NCBI RefSeq assembly: GCF_900543425.1
Contig: NZ_UQRQ01000001.1
Span: forward strand, 124,001-188,000
DNA from: an uncultured Sanguibacteroides sp.
Lineage (GTDB): Bacteria > Bacteroidota > Bacteroidia > Bacteroidales > Marinifilaceae
DNA: 64,000 bases
Direction of reading: 5' to 3'
The notes beneath the pieces are model-generated. The model had not been told where the DNA came from, did no database searches, and worked only from the letters and a program-made list of their open reading frames with translations. A program made the position numbers and the translations under genes. This document shows positions 8,243 to 17,879 of this stretch, piece after piece. Positions within the stretch are counted from its first letter, which is position 1. Each line of letters begins with the position of its first letter.

Positions 8243-9433
8243 ATGGAGACGGAAAAAATGAAATCCGACAATTTTGACATAGATGAATTACTGGTTTGTA
8301 TTTTGATGGATTGTGCAAGCCGGGAAGAGATCGTTTATTTTATAAAGTGGATAAAACAAGAGAAGAATCGGATCTATTTCGAGAAATTTAAGAAGGTATG
8401 GCATCTGACTTCGGGTATGGATGTAGATCAGGAGATATTAAAAAACGGTTTACGAGATTATCGTCGTTTTATGAATACACCTTCGAAACGTAAACGTCAC
8501 GTGAAATGGTTGTGGTCTGTTGCCTCCGTGGCAGTAGTCGGATTAATCGGTATCGTCTTAATTGTGTGGCCCCGTATGCCTAAAGAGGTTGTTTCGTTGG
8601 AAAACAACTTGGAAATATGCCGGGGTAAGGAGATCACTTTGACTTTGTCCGACGGGCAAAAGGTAAGTGTGATGCAGGATTCGTTATCCTTACCGGATGA
8701 GTTAAAAGAAGTTGTTCGGCTTCACAAGATAAATCGACGGGAGATCGTGTATGAGGTAAATGGCTTTTGGGAGGAGACGAAGCATTTTGAAAATATTTAT
8801 AATGAGATGGTTGTGCCGGCGGGAGAACGTTTTTCCGTGCAACTGTCTGACGGGACGAAAGCGTGGATTAATTCAGAGAGTTCGATCCGTTATCCGGTTT
8901 GTTTCGGAAAGGAGAAAAGGGAAGTGGAAGTTCGGGGAAACGTCTATTTTGAGGTAGCGAAAGATTCGTCTCGTCCTTTTATTGCCGTTGCCCGGGAGAT
9001 AAAGACCGAGGTGTTGGGAACCTCTTTCGAGATGGATACCTACGGGGATGAAAATAACGTGAGTGCGACTCTTGTCGAGGGGTCCGTACGGGTACATGCC
9101 GGAGAACATGCGGTTACTATTCGTCCCGATCAACAATTTTTGTTGAATACGGGTAACGGAAAGATAAAGATCATGGAAGTGAATGCGGCAGATAAGGTAA
9201 GATGGAAGGAGGGTATCCTTGCTATCAATAACGAACCGTTCGATGAATTGGTTCGAAAATTAGAACGTTGGTACGGAGTTCGTATCGTGAATGAAACGGG
9301 AATCGTTTTTAATCAATCATTTAAAGGGGTATTTGAAAAGGAAGACGGTGTTGAGGTAGTCATTTACTCCATGTGTAGAAATTTAAATATTACTTATACT
9401 ATAGAAAAAGATCGAATTATTTTGAAAAGATAA
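8243..9433 (+). CDS. FecR-family anti-sigma factor
   Basis: 396-residue inner-membrane regulator. It holds an ECF sigma factor inactive until an outer-membrane TonB-dependent receptor signals that substrate is bound. Residues 1-85 are the cytoplasmic sigma-binding part, 88-110 the single membrane segment (LWSVASVAVVGLIGIVLIVW), about 190-285 the FecR domain (VPAGERFSVQLSDGTKAWINS; GNVYFEVAKD), and about 325-395 the DUF4974 receptor-contact domain. The susC product downstream has the N-terminal STN domain needed for such signalling. The usual sigma partner directly upstream is only a relic; the intact sigma is 7.7 kb away, beyond the cassette. Start: ATG at 8243, with METEK matching the relic at 606. 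Confidence 0.95.
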   Translation: METEKMKSDNFDIDELLVCILMDCASREEIVYFIKWIKQEKNRIYFEKFKKVWHLTSGMDVDQEILKNGLRDYRRFMNTPSKRKRHVKWLWSVASVAVVGLIGIVLIVWPRMPKEVVSLENNLEICRGKEITLTLSDGQKVSVMQDSLSLPDELKEVVRLHKINRREIVYEVNGFWEETKHFENIYNEMVVPAGERFSVQLSDGTKAWINSESSIRYPVCFGKEKREVEVRGNVYFEVAKDSSRPFIAVAREIKTEVLGTSFEMDTYGDENNVSATLVEGSVRVHAGEHAVTIRPDQQFLLNTGNGKIKIMEVNAADKVRWKEGILAINNEPFDELVRKLERWYGVRIVNETGIVFNQSFKGVFEKEDGVEVVIYSMCRNLNITYTIEKDRIILKR

Positions 9434-9438
9434 CAAAA

Positions 9439-9476
9439 GGAGTATCTCCTGTGCCTCCAACACGATTAGATACTCC
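9439..9476 (+). promoter_or_regulatory. Hairpin between fecR and susC
   Basis: The 88-base gap holds a perfect 9-bp stem, GGAGTATCT (9439-9447) with AGATACTCC (9468-9476). The left arm can instead fold on itself as AGGAG-TAT-CTCCT (9438-9450). The two folds exclude each other. No U-tract follows, so it is not a classic terminator. It may set susC/susD expression apart from fecR by processing, stability or attenuation (inference). Confidence 0.6.
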
Positions 9477-9521
9477 CTGCGTTAAGCTATCCATTTAGTA
9501 TTAACTTAACATTACAAAGCT

Positions 9522-12500
9522 ATGAAAAAAAAGCGATGTTTTTTGTTCGTGTCGATAAAATTTATCTGTAAGGTATTTTTATTGATTCTTTTAGGAACAA
9601 GTTCATACTGCTTGACGGCAGAAGGTCGTCCGGTAGACCCCCAGCGGGTGACTTTAAACTTGAAGAACGTATCTCTTTCCGTATTGATTCGAGAGATACA
9701 AAAACAAACCTCCTATAATTTTTTTTATAACGACGAGCAGGAGAGAGCTATAAAGGAAATCTCTGTTTCGGTAACGAACGAGACCGTGGATAAGGTGTTG
9801 GATAAGGTATTTTCGGGAACAAAATACACTTATGAGATATCCGGAAACCAAATTATAGTATTTCGTCGGGATACTAAAAATGTCTCGGAAAAAGAGAAAA
9901 GAATCCGAATTTTAGGAAAAGTGACGGATGAAAAAGGGAGGTCTATCCCCGGGGTGACCGTTTTGTTGAAAGGAACTACCTTGGGAACAGCCACGGACAG
10001 GGATGGAAAGTACGTTTTATCCTTGCCTTATCTGGAAAAATTTTCTTTGCTGTTTTCTTTTATCGGAATGGAGTCACAGGAGATCAAATACACGGGGAAG
10101 GATACCGTTAACGTGGTATTGAAAGAGAATGTGAAACAGGTAGATGAGGTGGTGGTGACCGGTTACGCGAATATCCGGAAAGAGAGTTTTACGGGTAATG
10201 CGGTGACGGTAACCAAAGATCAGCTATTAAAAGCCAATAATAAAAATGTGATTGCTGCTCTTCAGGTTTTCGATCCCTCGTTTCGTATCCGGGAAAATTC
10301 AATATGGGGGTCCGATCCGAATGCTTTACCCGAATTTAATATCCGGGGTGAGTCCAGTATTGCCATGACAAAGGGGTTAGACGTGGAGGATGCGAAACGA
10401 ACGCAACGAACCAGTTTGAAGGATAACCCGAATTTACCGATTTTTATTCTGGACGGATTTGAGGCGAGCGTGGAGAAGATTTACGATATGGATATGAACC
10501 GTATCGAGAGTATTACGATTTTAAAAGATGCTGCCGCCACGGCCATGTACGGTTCTCGGGCTGCCAATGGGGTGGTTGTAGTGACTACCGTTGCTCCTAA
10601 AATGGGAGAGATGCGTGTGAATTATAGTTTTAACGGAGGAGTTGAATTACCGGATCTGTCGGATTATAACCTTTGTAATGCGGCTGAAAAGTTGGAGGTG
10701 GAACGACTGATGGGAAAATACACATCGGAGGACCCCAATTTACAACCGTTGAGGGATATAGAATACAACATGATACTGCAACGTATTCAGCGGGGTGTGG
10801 ATACGGATTGGTTGGCCCAACCTTTACGGAATGTGTTTAATCATAAACATAGTATGAGTATAGAGGGGGGAGAGAAGAGTATGCGTTATAACTTAAATTT
10901 CAATTACGACAGCAACAAAGGGGTTATGATCGGTTCTCACAGAACCAGAGCCGGAGCTGGTCTGACATTAGATTTTAGAAGTAAAGAGTGGTTGCAGATC
11001 CGAAACGATATCTCTTACAGTTCGACCCGTTCCGAAGATTCTCCATACGGTAGTTTCAGTACCTATGCGACATTGCAACCTTATTATGAAATTTATGATG
11101 ATCAGGGAGAGTTGGTAAAAGAGCTGGTTGGAGCGGGCTTTGATAGAAAGGAAAATCCCTTGTGGTCGGTTGAACATTTGAAAAGTTATAGCGGTAGGGT
11201 TCGGTCCAATGATCTTACAGATAATTTAAGTATCAATCTATTTATTATGCACGGACTGCAATTTAAAGGGCAATTTAGCATAACAAAAACAGATTCGAAG
11301 AGTGAGTCTTTTACAGATCCCAAGGATTTTTCTTATGAAAGGGTACCGGATAAAGAACGGGGAGAGTTGTTCCGGTCTTTTTCCGATGGTTATAATTGGA
11401 ATATCAATGCGATGTTTTATTTTAACCGGCAGTTTGGGAAGCATTTTATTAATGCTACTGCCGGAATTAATGCCAGAGAATCTTACTCGGAATCAACGAG
11501 TATGCGATTTAAAGGTTTTATGATTGGAAATCTGAATAAACCGGCCGATGCGGCCATTCAACCTAATAAATCGGATGTCTCCTCCACGGAAAGTCGATTA
11601 TTCGGTCTTTTGGCCTTGTTGAACTACTCCTATAATGATGTTTATTTGTTGGATGCCTCTTACCGTCTGGATGGTTCCTCCCAATTCGGTTCGGATAAAC
11701 GATATGCTCCGTTCTGGTCTTTCGGTGCCGGAATAAATTTTCATAATTACAGTTGGTTAAAAAACAATTGGCTGATCAATATGTTACGGATTCGTGCTTC
11801 ATATGGAAGTACCGGTAAGGTGAGCTTCCCCGCTTATGCCGCGATTACTACTTTCAAAACGGATAAGGATAATTGGTATTACACGGGACCGGCTAATTCG
11901 TTGGTATATCTTGGTAATCCAGATTTGACATGGGAGACGACGAAAACATTGGATACCGGTATTTCAATAGGCTTTTTTAATAATAGACTCTATTTGTCTG
12001 CCAGCTATTACCGCAAAAAAACAGAGGATCTGATTGATGAAGTGACTATTCAGAGTTCTTCCGGTTTCGGTACCTATAAATCGAATAGCGGTTCGGTACT
12101 TAACAAGGGATTTGAGATTAACATGAATGCTACGGTCTATCAGGATAGAAACTTTAACGTGGTGGTGAATGCCAACTTAGCTTCTAATAAAAATGAGATT
12201 GTAGAGTTGGGAGCAGCTTCTAAAGAGTACAATAAGAAAGTTCTCGATAATTATAATTCCGATTGGCCAAGTTATAGAGATCTTATAACAACACCTTTGA
12301 TTATGTATTACGAGGGAGCTTCCACCACGGCGATTTATGCCGTTCGTTCGGCAGGTATCGATCCGGCAAACGGAAGAGAGAAATTCATTAAGAAAGGAGG
12401 AACGAGTACCTATACCTGGAACGCAAATGATCAAGTAGTTGTAGGAGATCGCCTTCCGGATGCACAAGGAAATATCGGAATAAATATAGGTTTTCGGGGT

Positions 12501-12908
12501 GTTTATCTGAATGCCTCCTTTCTGTATCAGTGGGGTGCGCAAACCTATAATTCAACCCTATTGACGAAGGTGGAGAATGCAGATATTGATTATTCTAACG
12601 TGGATCGGCGAATTCTTTCCCAAAGGTGGATGAAGGTGGGAGATATAGCACCTTTTTATGATATAAAGAATAAGATTACCACCAAGCCAACCTCTCGTTT
12701 TGTACAGGATTACAGTTTTTTAAGTTTTTCCGGTTTATCCATAGGATACGATTTTGACCAAAAACTAATAAGTAAAATTCGGTTGACTTCTTTAGGACTC
12801 CGTTTTAATGCTAATGATATATGTCGTTGGTCGACGGTAAGGGAGGAGAGAGGAACCGGTTATCCTTACGCGAAGAATTATAGCTTTACGGTAAATGTGG
12901 GTTTTTAA
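9522..12908 (+). CDS. SusC/RagA-family TonB-dependent receptor with STN signalling domain
   Basis: 1128-residue outer-membrane receptor for energy-dependent import of a bound nutrient (glycan, peptide or other; the substrate cannot be read from the sequence). Signal peptide to about residue 34. An STN domain spans about 40-115 (VTLNLKNVSLSVLIREIQKQ) and connects the receptor to FecR. A CarboxypepD_reg domain spans about 128-205 (KGTTLGTATDRDGKYVL). The TonB box/plug start is VDEVVVTGY near 210, the plug follows (ILKDAAATAMYGSRAANGVV near 335-355), and then the 22-strand barrel ends in NYSFTVNVGF with the terminal aromatic residue expected for outer-membrane insertion. It pairs with the SusD-like lipoprotein 11 bases downstream. 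Confidence 0.96.
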   Translation: MKKKRCFLFVSIKFICKVFLLILLGTSSYCLTAEGRPVDPQRVTLNLKNVSLSVLIREIQKQTSYNFFYNDEQERAIKEISVSVTNETVDKVLDKVFSGTKYTYEISGNQIIVFRRDTKNVSEKEKRIRILGKVTDEKGRSIPGVTVLLKGTTLGTATDRDGKYVLSLPYLEKFSLLFSFIGMESQEIKYTGKDTVNVVLKENVKQVDEVVVTGYANIRKESFTGNAVTVTKDQLLKANNKNVIAALQVFDPSFRIRENSIWGSDPNALPEFNIRGESSIAMTKGLDVEDAKRTQRTSLKDNPNLPIFILDGFEASVEKIYDMDMNRIESITILKDAAATAMYGSRAANGVVVVTTVAPKMGEMRVNYSFNGGVELPDLSDYNLCNAAEKLEVERLMGKYTSEDPNLQPLRDIEYNMILQRIQRGVDTDWLAQPLRNVFNHKHSMSIEGGEKSMRYNLNFNYDSNKGVMIGSHRTRAGAGLTLDFRSKEWLQIRNDISYSSTRSEDSPYGSFSTYATLQPYYEIYDDQGELVKELVGAGFDRKENPLWSVEHLKSYSGRVRSNDLTDNLSINLFIMHGLQFKGQFSITKTDSKSESFTDPKDFSYERVPDKERGELFRSFSDGYNWNINAMFYFNRQFGKHFINATAGINARESYSESTSMRFKGFMIGNLNKPADAAIQPNKSDVSSTESRLFGLLALLNYSYNDVYLLDASYRLDGSSQFGSDKRYAPFWSFGAGINFHNYSWLKNNWLINMLRIRASYGSTGKVSFPAYAAITTFKTDKDNWYYTGPANSLVYLGNPDLTWETTKTLDTGISIGFFNNRLYLSASYYRKKTEDLIDEVTIQSSSGFGTYKSNSGSVLNKGFEINMNATVYQDRNFNVVVNANLASNKNEIVELGAASKEYNKKVLDNYNSDWPSYRDLITTPLIMYYEGASTTAIYAVRSAGIDPANGREKFIKKGGTSTYTWNANDQVVVGDRLPDAQGNIGINIGFRGVYLNASFLYQWGAQTYNSTLLTKVENADIDYSNVDRRILSQRWMKVGDIAPFYDIKNKITTKPTSRFVQDYSFLSFSGLSIGYDFDQKLISKIRLTSLGLRFNANDICRWSTVREERGTGYPYAKNYSFTVNVGF

Positions 12909-12919
12909 TTTAAAAGACA

Positions 12920-14500
12920 ATGATTATGAAAATCTATACTTTTATACTAGTAATGTTGTCCTTTCTATTCTTTACTTCTTGTAATGATTGGTTGGATCTT
13001 CAACCTGAAGGGCAGACGACGGAAGAGCAATTGTTTAAGACGGGAGATGGATATCGAACCGTGTTGAATGGATTATACAAATCCATGGCGACTAATAATT
13101 TATATGGTGGGGAACTTAGTTTTGGTATGGTAGATTGTATCTCCCAGCAATATAATTTGGAGTTGATGGCCCGGGGATATCCGTTTACTCAAAAATATAT
13201 TGCAGCCGGTGCTTTTGATTATGACGATATTTATGTCAGTCCGATGATCGAGAAAATCTGGAAATCGGCTTTTAATATGATAGCCAATGCCAATTGTTTA
13301 ATACAGAATGCAGAAAAGGCTTCTCCGGAGCTGTTTTTCAAAGGGGATATAGAGCGAAAAATGATCATTGGGGAGGCATATGCCTGTAGGGCGCTTATGC
13401 ATTTCGATCTGTTGCGTTTGTTTGCTCCCGCACCGATAAACGATGATAAAAAGATTTATGTTCCTTACGTGGAGAATTATCCTGATATCCATGCCGTTCG
13501 TGTGGGAGTAGAACCCTTTTTAGAAAAAGTAATTGCGGATTTGGAAAGGGCCTGCAATTTAGTGGCAGAGTACGATACTTCCGAATTGGGTAAAGGCGTT
13601 AGCGCCACGGGAGAAGCACGTTTTTACAATAAACTTGAATGGGATATGCCGGGATATGGCGATAGTTCAGTTGAGTCTTTTTTTAAGGGCCGCGGATATC
13701 GGTTGAGTTATTACGCGATTGAGGCTCTTTTGTCTCGAGTATATCAATATGCCGGTAGAGACGATGATGCTTTTAAAATGGCTGAAAAGGTGATGTCATA
13801 CGAGTTAAAAACAGACTATTCTCGTTATTCTTTCTTCTCGAAGGATGATTTCAGTGGAGTGAAGGCAACAACCTCATTCGAGTCGAAAAAGAATTTGAAA
13901 ATAGTTTCCAATCTGATTTTTGCTGTTTATAACGAAAAAGCTTACGAAGATTACAATATGCGTAATTGCTTCTGGAAAGGTAATAGTGCAATCTCTTGGT
14001 TAATGGTGAATCATGAGCTGCAGAAAACGTTTTATACATCTGGTGGAGAGATCAATGAATTCAATAAGGATTACCGTTCTTCGTGTATGATTTTTTATCC
14101 TCGCGGGGATAGTCGTTTTCCGGTGTCTGGCAAATGGTATATAAGTGATAATGAAGAGATACGGGATAATAATATTACGATTATGCCTATTATTCGTTCC
14201 ACGGAGATGCGTTATATTATGGCTGAGTATTACGCCCGGAAAGGTAATTTCGGAGAAGCTCAGAATATTCTGAATCAAATTCGCCAAAACCGGGGATGTA
14301 CGGAATCCATTACGGTAACGGATTGGAACTCTTTCGTTAAAGAGCTGATATGTGATGCCCGTAGAGAGTGGATTTCGGAAGGACAGCTTTTTTACCTCTA
14401 CAAACGATTGGATGCACCTGTCGATTTTGGAAAAGGGATTGTACGTTCATTAAATAGGAATGAATATTTGCTTCCGATTCCGGATGATCAGATTTTGTAA
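12920..14500 (+). CDS. RagB/SusD-family nutrient-binding lipoprotein
   Basis: 526-residue surface lipoprotein that acts as the lid of the SusC channel and binds the nutrient. Lipobox FFTSC (Cys about 21), then the typical NDWLDLQPEGQTTEEQLF start and the SusD-like helical repeats, including GEAYACRALMHFDLLRLFA. The C-terminus has the usual RREWISEGQLFYLYKR and YLLPIPDDQIL. Start ATG at 12920, or the in-frame ATG at 12926; the second gives the cleaner signal peptide. Ligand unknown. Confidence 0.95.
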   Translation: MIMKIYTFILVMLSFLFFTSCNDWLDLQPEGQTTEEQLFKTGDGYRTVLNGLYKSMATNNLYGGELSFGMVDCISQQYNLELMARGYPFTQKYIAAGAFDYDDIYVSPMIEKIWKSAFNMIANANCLIQNAEKASPELFFKGDIERKMIIGEAYACRALMHFDLLRLFAPAPINDDKKIYVPYVENYPDIHAVRVGVEPFLEKVIADLERACNLVAEYDTSELGKGVSATGEARFYNKLEWDMPGYGDSSVESFFKGRGYRLSYYAIEALLSRVYQYAGRDDDAFKMAEKVMSYELKTDYSRYSFFSKDDFSGVKATTSFESKKNLKIVSNLIFAVYNEKAYEDYNMRNCFWKGNSAISWLMVNHELQKTFYTSGGEINEFNKDYRSSCMIFYPRGDSRFPVSGKWYISDNEEIRDNNITIMPIIRSTEMRYIMAEYYARKGNFGEAQNILNQIRQNRGCTESITVTDWNSFVKELICDARREWISEGQLFYLYKRLDAPVDFGKGIVRSLNRNEYLLPIPDDQIL

Positions 14501-14520
14501 ATTTTTTAAGTATATAAACT

Positions 14521-15276
14521 ATGAAAAATAAATTAGTTATCATATTCCTGTTTATGGCTATCGGTTTTTATGCTTGTAGCGAACGGGAAACGACACTGTT
14601 TCAGGATGGACATGAGATCTATTTTAAAAAGTTTTACGTCAATGAAATGCATCCTGGTACGGCAGAAGCAGATTCTACGGTAGTTTCGTTTTTCTTTTAC
14701 CCGACCGGAACGGAGGACGTGGAGGCCGAGTTGATTGTGAATTTGTCCGGAACACTTTTAACTTCCGATATTGATTTCGGGATTAAGGTTATTCCTGAAG
14801 AGACAACGGCCCGTCCGGATGAATACGATTTAGATGAATTGTATACCTTCCATGCAAATACGGTGGGAGAAGATGCAACTGAAATTAGCGATACCATTCG
14901 GATAAAACTGCATCGCAGTACACGGTTGGATAATATGCCCGAAGGAGTGAGACTTGTGTTGGAGTTAGTTCCTAACGATAACGTTCGCTTGGGACAGGTA
15001 GAACGAATACGGGCTAAAGTGATCATAACTACCATGGCACGAAAACCGGATTGGTGGACCAAGGAGGTCGAAATTAATTTGTTGGGTGACTATACACCGA
15101 AAAAGTATAAGTTATTTTTAGACCATGCGGACAAAAAAGCCGAGATGAGTCTGGATTTAATAAAGAATAAACCGGATCAGGCTATCCGTCTGGCCATGTT
15201 GTTCAAACAATGGTTGAACGAGCAAACTCCTCCCGTAACGGAAGATGACGGAACAATAATGAAATTACCAATTTAA
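14521..15276 (+). CDS. DUF4843-family lipoprotein
   Basis: 251-residue lipoprotein (lipid Cys19 in FYACSERET). The beta-sandwich pattern and position directly after susD fit DUF4843, a family that accompanies SusC/SusD pairs with PKD-like lipoproteins in Bacteroidales. The C-terminal part (PDWWTKEVEINLLGDYTPKKYKLF) is typical of the family. Probable surface accessory protein of the SusCD complex; its ligand and exact role are unknown. It is spaced 20 bases from susD and two bases from the next gene. Confidence 0.8.
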   Translation: MKNKLVIIFLFMAIGFYACSERETTLFQDGHEIYFKKFYVNEMHPGTAEADSTVVSFFFYPTGTEDVEAELIVNLSGTLLTSDIDFGIKVIPEETTARPDEYDLDELYTFHANTVGEDATEISDTIRIKLHRSTRLDNMPEGVRLVLELVPNDNVRLGQVERIRAKVIITTMARKPDWWTKEVEINLLGDYTPKKYKLFLDHADKKAEMSLDLIKNKPDQAIRLAMLFKQWLNEQTPPVTEDDGTIMKLPI

Positions 15277-15278
15277 AA

Positions 15279-16904
15279 ATGAATCGTATGAAAAATATTG
15301 TTTTATTAGGTTGTTCCTTGTTATTATTACTATTGACCGGTTGTTTTGAAGATAACGGAAGTTATGATTATAAGGATCTGAATGCTCCGACTTGGTTGCT
15401 GGATGTAAATTCAAGTATAATTCGGATGACATGTTACGAAAATAGACAGGCTAAATTTGCGGGACGTGATTATTTTAAATGGGAAACAGATTCTGCCCTG
15501 CATGAAGCCAATGTACGCTATGAGTGGAAATTGAGGGATAAGGTATTCGGAAAAGAGGCAGATTTTGTAATAGAGACTGATTCGTTGATGAAAATTCTTG
15601 AATTGGAAAATCCGTTTGATGAAAAGGGGCATGCGGGAACGTTCAGCATTATTGATCAAACGACGGGGATTGCTTTTATGGTAAGATTTTACCTTAAAAT
15701 TAAAGCTCGTTATTCTGAAGGGAATTGGTTGGTATTGTCTGAAAAAGGAAATCAATCCAAACTCTCTTACGTGGAACGAAAGTCAAGGTATGGAGTTTCC
15801 GGGGCAATAGAAGTATTTTATGAACTTACGGATGACGTTTTTAAAACGGTAAACGAAAATGATATTCCGGGAAAGCCCGTCACTTTAGCGAAAGCAGTAG
15901 CAAAAAATGTTGGCAGTCTTGGTTCTACAACTATATTGACGGATAAGGTTGCTTATGTGATCAATAATGAAACGATGATTAAAGTGAGCGAGTTAAAGGA
16001 TGAATTTCTGAATGGTACACCCGAAAATCTGCATGTAGTCGATCGGCATGATTGTGATAATTATACTTTTATTACTACCCTTGACGGGAGAATATTCCGA
16101 AGAATTATGTCTGAGAATTATTTGGGAGGAAAGTTCGTATCCGAACCTTATAGTATGGATGAAAAAGGATATCATGTACGTACCTTTGGCCATTCTGAAA
16201 GTAATATAAAGAATGTCCCTTGTTATGATGAGAAAAATAGACGAGTGTTAAGGATTACTTTTAAAAGACAAGTTATATACAATCCTGGTTATCAATTAAT
16301 CACGATGAATACGATTTTGCCTGTGACAAAAGGAGTCGGGAATAAGGATAATTTTCCTCCCGTGTGGGAGATGCCGGAAGGAACGGAAGTTTTATATTTG
16401 ACAAGGTATAATACAAGGGATAACAGTGGAGAATGGTATACTATTTTTTATAACGATCCTAGTGGAAACACTTATATGGGAGATTTTGCTCTTTCTCCCG
16501 AATGTGTCTGCCTGGCGTTTGACGGGACGTATGTACAACCTTTTCCCGGGGGAAATTTGGATAAGAACTCTTTGTTTCTAACCAGTGTTATTTATTCCGG
16601 ACCTCAAAAAATCGTCATGTATACAAAAGGCAACGAGATTCGTTATGTAGATAGAGAGGTAAATAGGGATTATCTTTTTATACGATGTGCTTCAAAAGTG
16701 ACGTATATCGGATATCCGACTCTTTATTCTACTGATTCGTATAAAAAATTTGTGGTCGGACTTGAGGACGGGACTCTTTTATTTTATGAATTTAATCCTG
16801 GAGATCGGCAAATACCACCTAAATTATTATCGAGTCTGAATGTGGGAGGAAAAATCGTATCCGCAAAAGAGTTAGGTCACACGTATAGCGGTGATGCCTA
16901 TTAA
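15279..16904 (+). CDS. PKD-like family lipoprotein of the SusCD operon
   Basis: 541-residue lipoprotein with lipobox LLTGC. The start (CFEDNGSYDYKDLN, then VRYEWKL) is characteristic of the PKD-like Bacteroidetes family encoded after DUF4843 proteins. An Ig-like N-terminal domain is followed by a long beta-rich region that looks like a propeller. Two possible starts exist, ATG 15279 or ATG 15288; both keep the lipobox. It likely sits on the cell surface with the SusCD complex and helps bind the substrate; the substrate is not known. The following gap of 33 bases leads to the ABC ATPase gene. Confidence 0.8.
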   Translation: MNRMKNIVLLGCSLLLLLLTGCFEDNGSYDYKDLNAPTWLLDVNSSIIRMTCYENRQAKFAGRDYFKWETDSALHEANVRYEWKLRDKVFGKEADFVIETDSLMKILELENPFDEKGHAGTFSIIDQTTGIAFMVRFYLKIKARYSEGNWLVLSEKGNQSKLSYVERKSRYGVSGAIEVFYELTDDVFKTVNENDIPGKPVTLAKAVAKNVGSLGSTTILTDKVAYVINNETMIKVSELKDEFLNGTPENLHVVDRHDCDNYTFITTLDGRIFRRIMSENYLGGKFVSEPYSMDEKGYHVRTFGHSESNIKNVPCYDEKNRRVLRITFKRQVIYNPGYQLITMNTILPVTKGVGNKDNFPPVWEMPEGTEVLYLTRYNTRDNSGEWYTIFYNDPSGNTYMGDFALSPECVCLAFDGTYVQPFPGGNLDKNSLFLTSVIYSGPQKIVMYTKGNEIRYVDREVNRDYLFIRCASKVTYIGYPTLYSTDSYKKFVVGLEDGTLLFYEFNPGDRQIPPKLLSSLNVGGKIVSAKELGHTYSGDAY

Positions 16905-16937
16905 CTGGCTGTTCGTTTTTTAATTAAAATCTATTGT

Positions 16938-17858
16938 ATGGAAGAATCAATTGTAAAAGTTGAAAACTTGTCCCATCGTTACACGATTCAGTGGGCGATT
17001 CGGGACATCAATTTCGAGATTACCAGGAACGGTATTTACGGTTTGCTCGGTTCCAATGGAGCCGGCAAATCCACGACTATGAATATCATGTGCGGTGTAT
17101 TGCGACCTACGGAAGGTAATGTGTATATAAAGGGGGTGAGTATCCGGGAGAATCCGGTTGAGGCGAAACGACATATGGGTTTCTTGCCTCAGACCCCGCC
17201 TTTGCACCCCGATTTGACGGTAACGGAGTACCTGGAGTATTGCGCCGGTTTGCGTCACGTGCCTGACAAGGATATCTCCAAGGCGGTGAAAGAGGCGATG
17301 GGCCGCTGTGGGATCAGTCATTTCAATAAGCGATTGATTCGTAATCTCTCGGGCGGTTACCAGCAACGTGTGGGTATAGCGCAGGCAATCATTCACAATC
17401 CCGAGTTCGTAGTTTTCGACGAGCCGACGAACGGTTTGGACCCGAACCAGATCGTGGAGATCCGTCATTTGATTAAAGAGATTGCGGAGGATCGGACGGT
17501 TATCCTTTCGACGCATATCCTTTCCGAAGTTCAGGCGACTTGCGATTACATCCGAATGATTGAGCAAGGGAACCTGGTCTTTGCCGGCACGGTAGACGAG
17601 TTTGATAATTACATCATTCCTAATACCTTGGTGGTTACACTGGTAGCAGCCCCTCCTGCAGACGAGTTACGTTCGATACTTGGTGTCGGAGTCATCGAGG
17701 AGCTGGGAGGGATGAAATACCGGGTTCAATACACGGACTTTCAGGAGGTAACGGAGCGTTTGGTAGAGACAAGCGTGGCGCGTGGCTGGCGTTTGACCGA
17801 GATCTATCAAGAGAAGAGTTCCCTTGATGCTGTTTTTGCCGAATTATCCAAGAAGTAA
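16938..17858 (+). CDS. ABC transporter ATP-binding protein (GldA-like)
   Basis: 306-residue ATPase. Walker A GSNGAGKST, Q-loop in FLPQTPPLHPDLTVTEYLEY, signature LSGGYQQRVGIAQA, Walker B VVFDEPTNGLDP and switch His in STHILSE are all present. A C-terminal extension of about 80 residues follows, as in GldA/CcmA-type exporters. It is 21 bases from the permease-GldG fusion, its obvious partner. Base composition from here into the first part of the permease gene is visibly richer in G+C than in the genes before. It could also energise the orphan permeases at 4558 and 32191, but that is speculation. Confidence 0.93.
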   Translation: MEESIVKVENLSHRYTIQWAIRDINFEITRNGIYGLLGSNGAGKSTTMNIMCGVLRPTEGNVYIKGVSIRENPVEAKRHMGFLPQTPPLHPDLTVTEYLEYCAGLRHVPDKDISKAVKEAMGRCGISHFNKRLIRNLSGGYQQRVGIAQAIIHNPEFVVFDEPTNGLDPNQIVEIRHLIKEIAEDRTVILSTHILSEVQATCDYIRMIEQGNLVFAGTVDEFDNYIIPNTLVVTLVAAPPADELRSILGVGVIEELGGMKYRVQYTDFQEVTERLVETSVARGWRLTEIYQEKSSLDAVFAELSKK

Positions 17859-17879
17859 TAATTTAAAAACACGTTTAGA

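Noticed and set aside
16947..17567. 206-codon open frame on the minus strand inside the ABC ATPase gene
   Set aside because: It is the mirror of a conserved gene with all ABC motifs and has no domain of its own.
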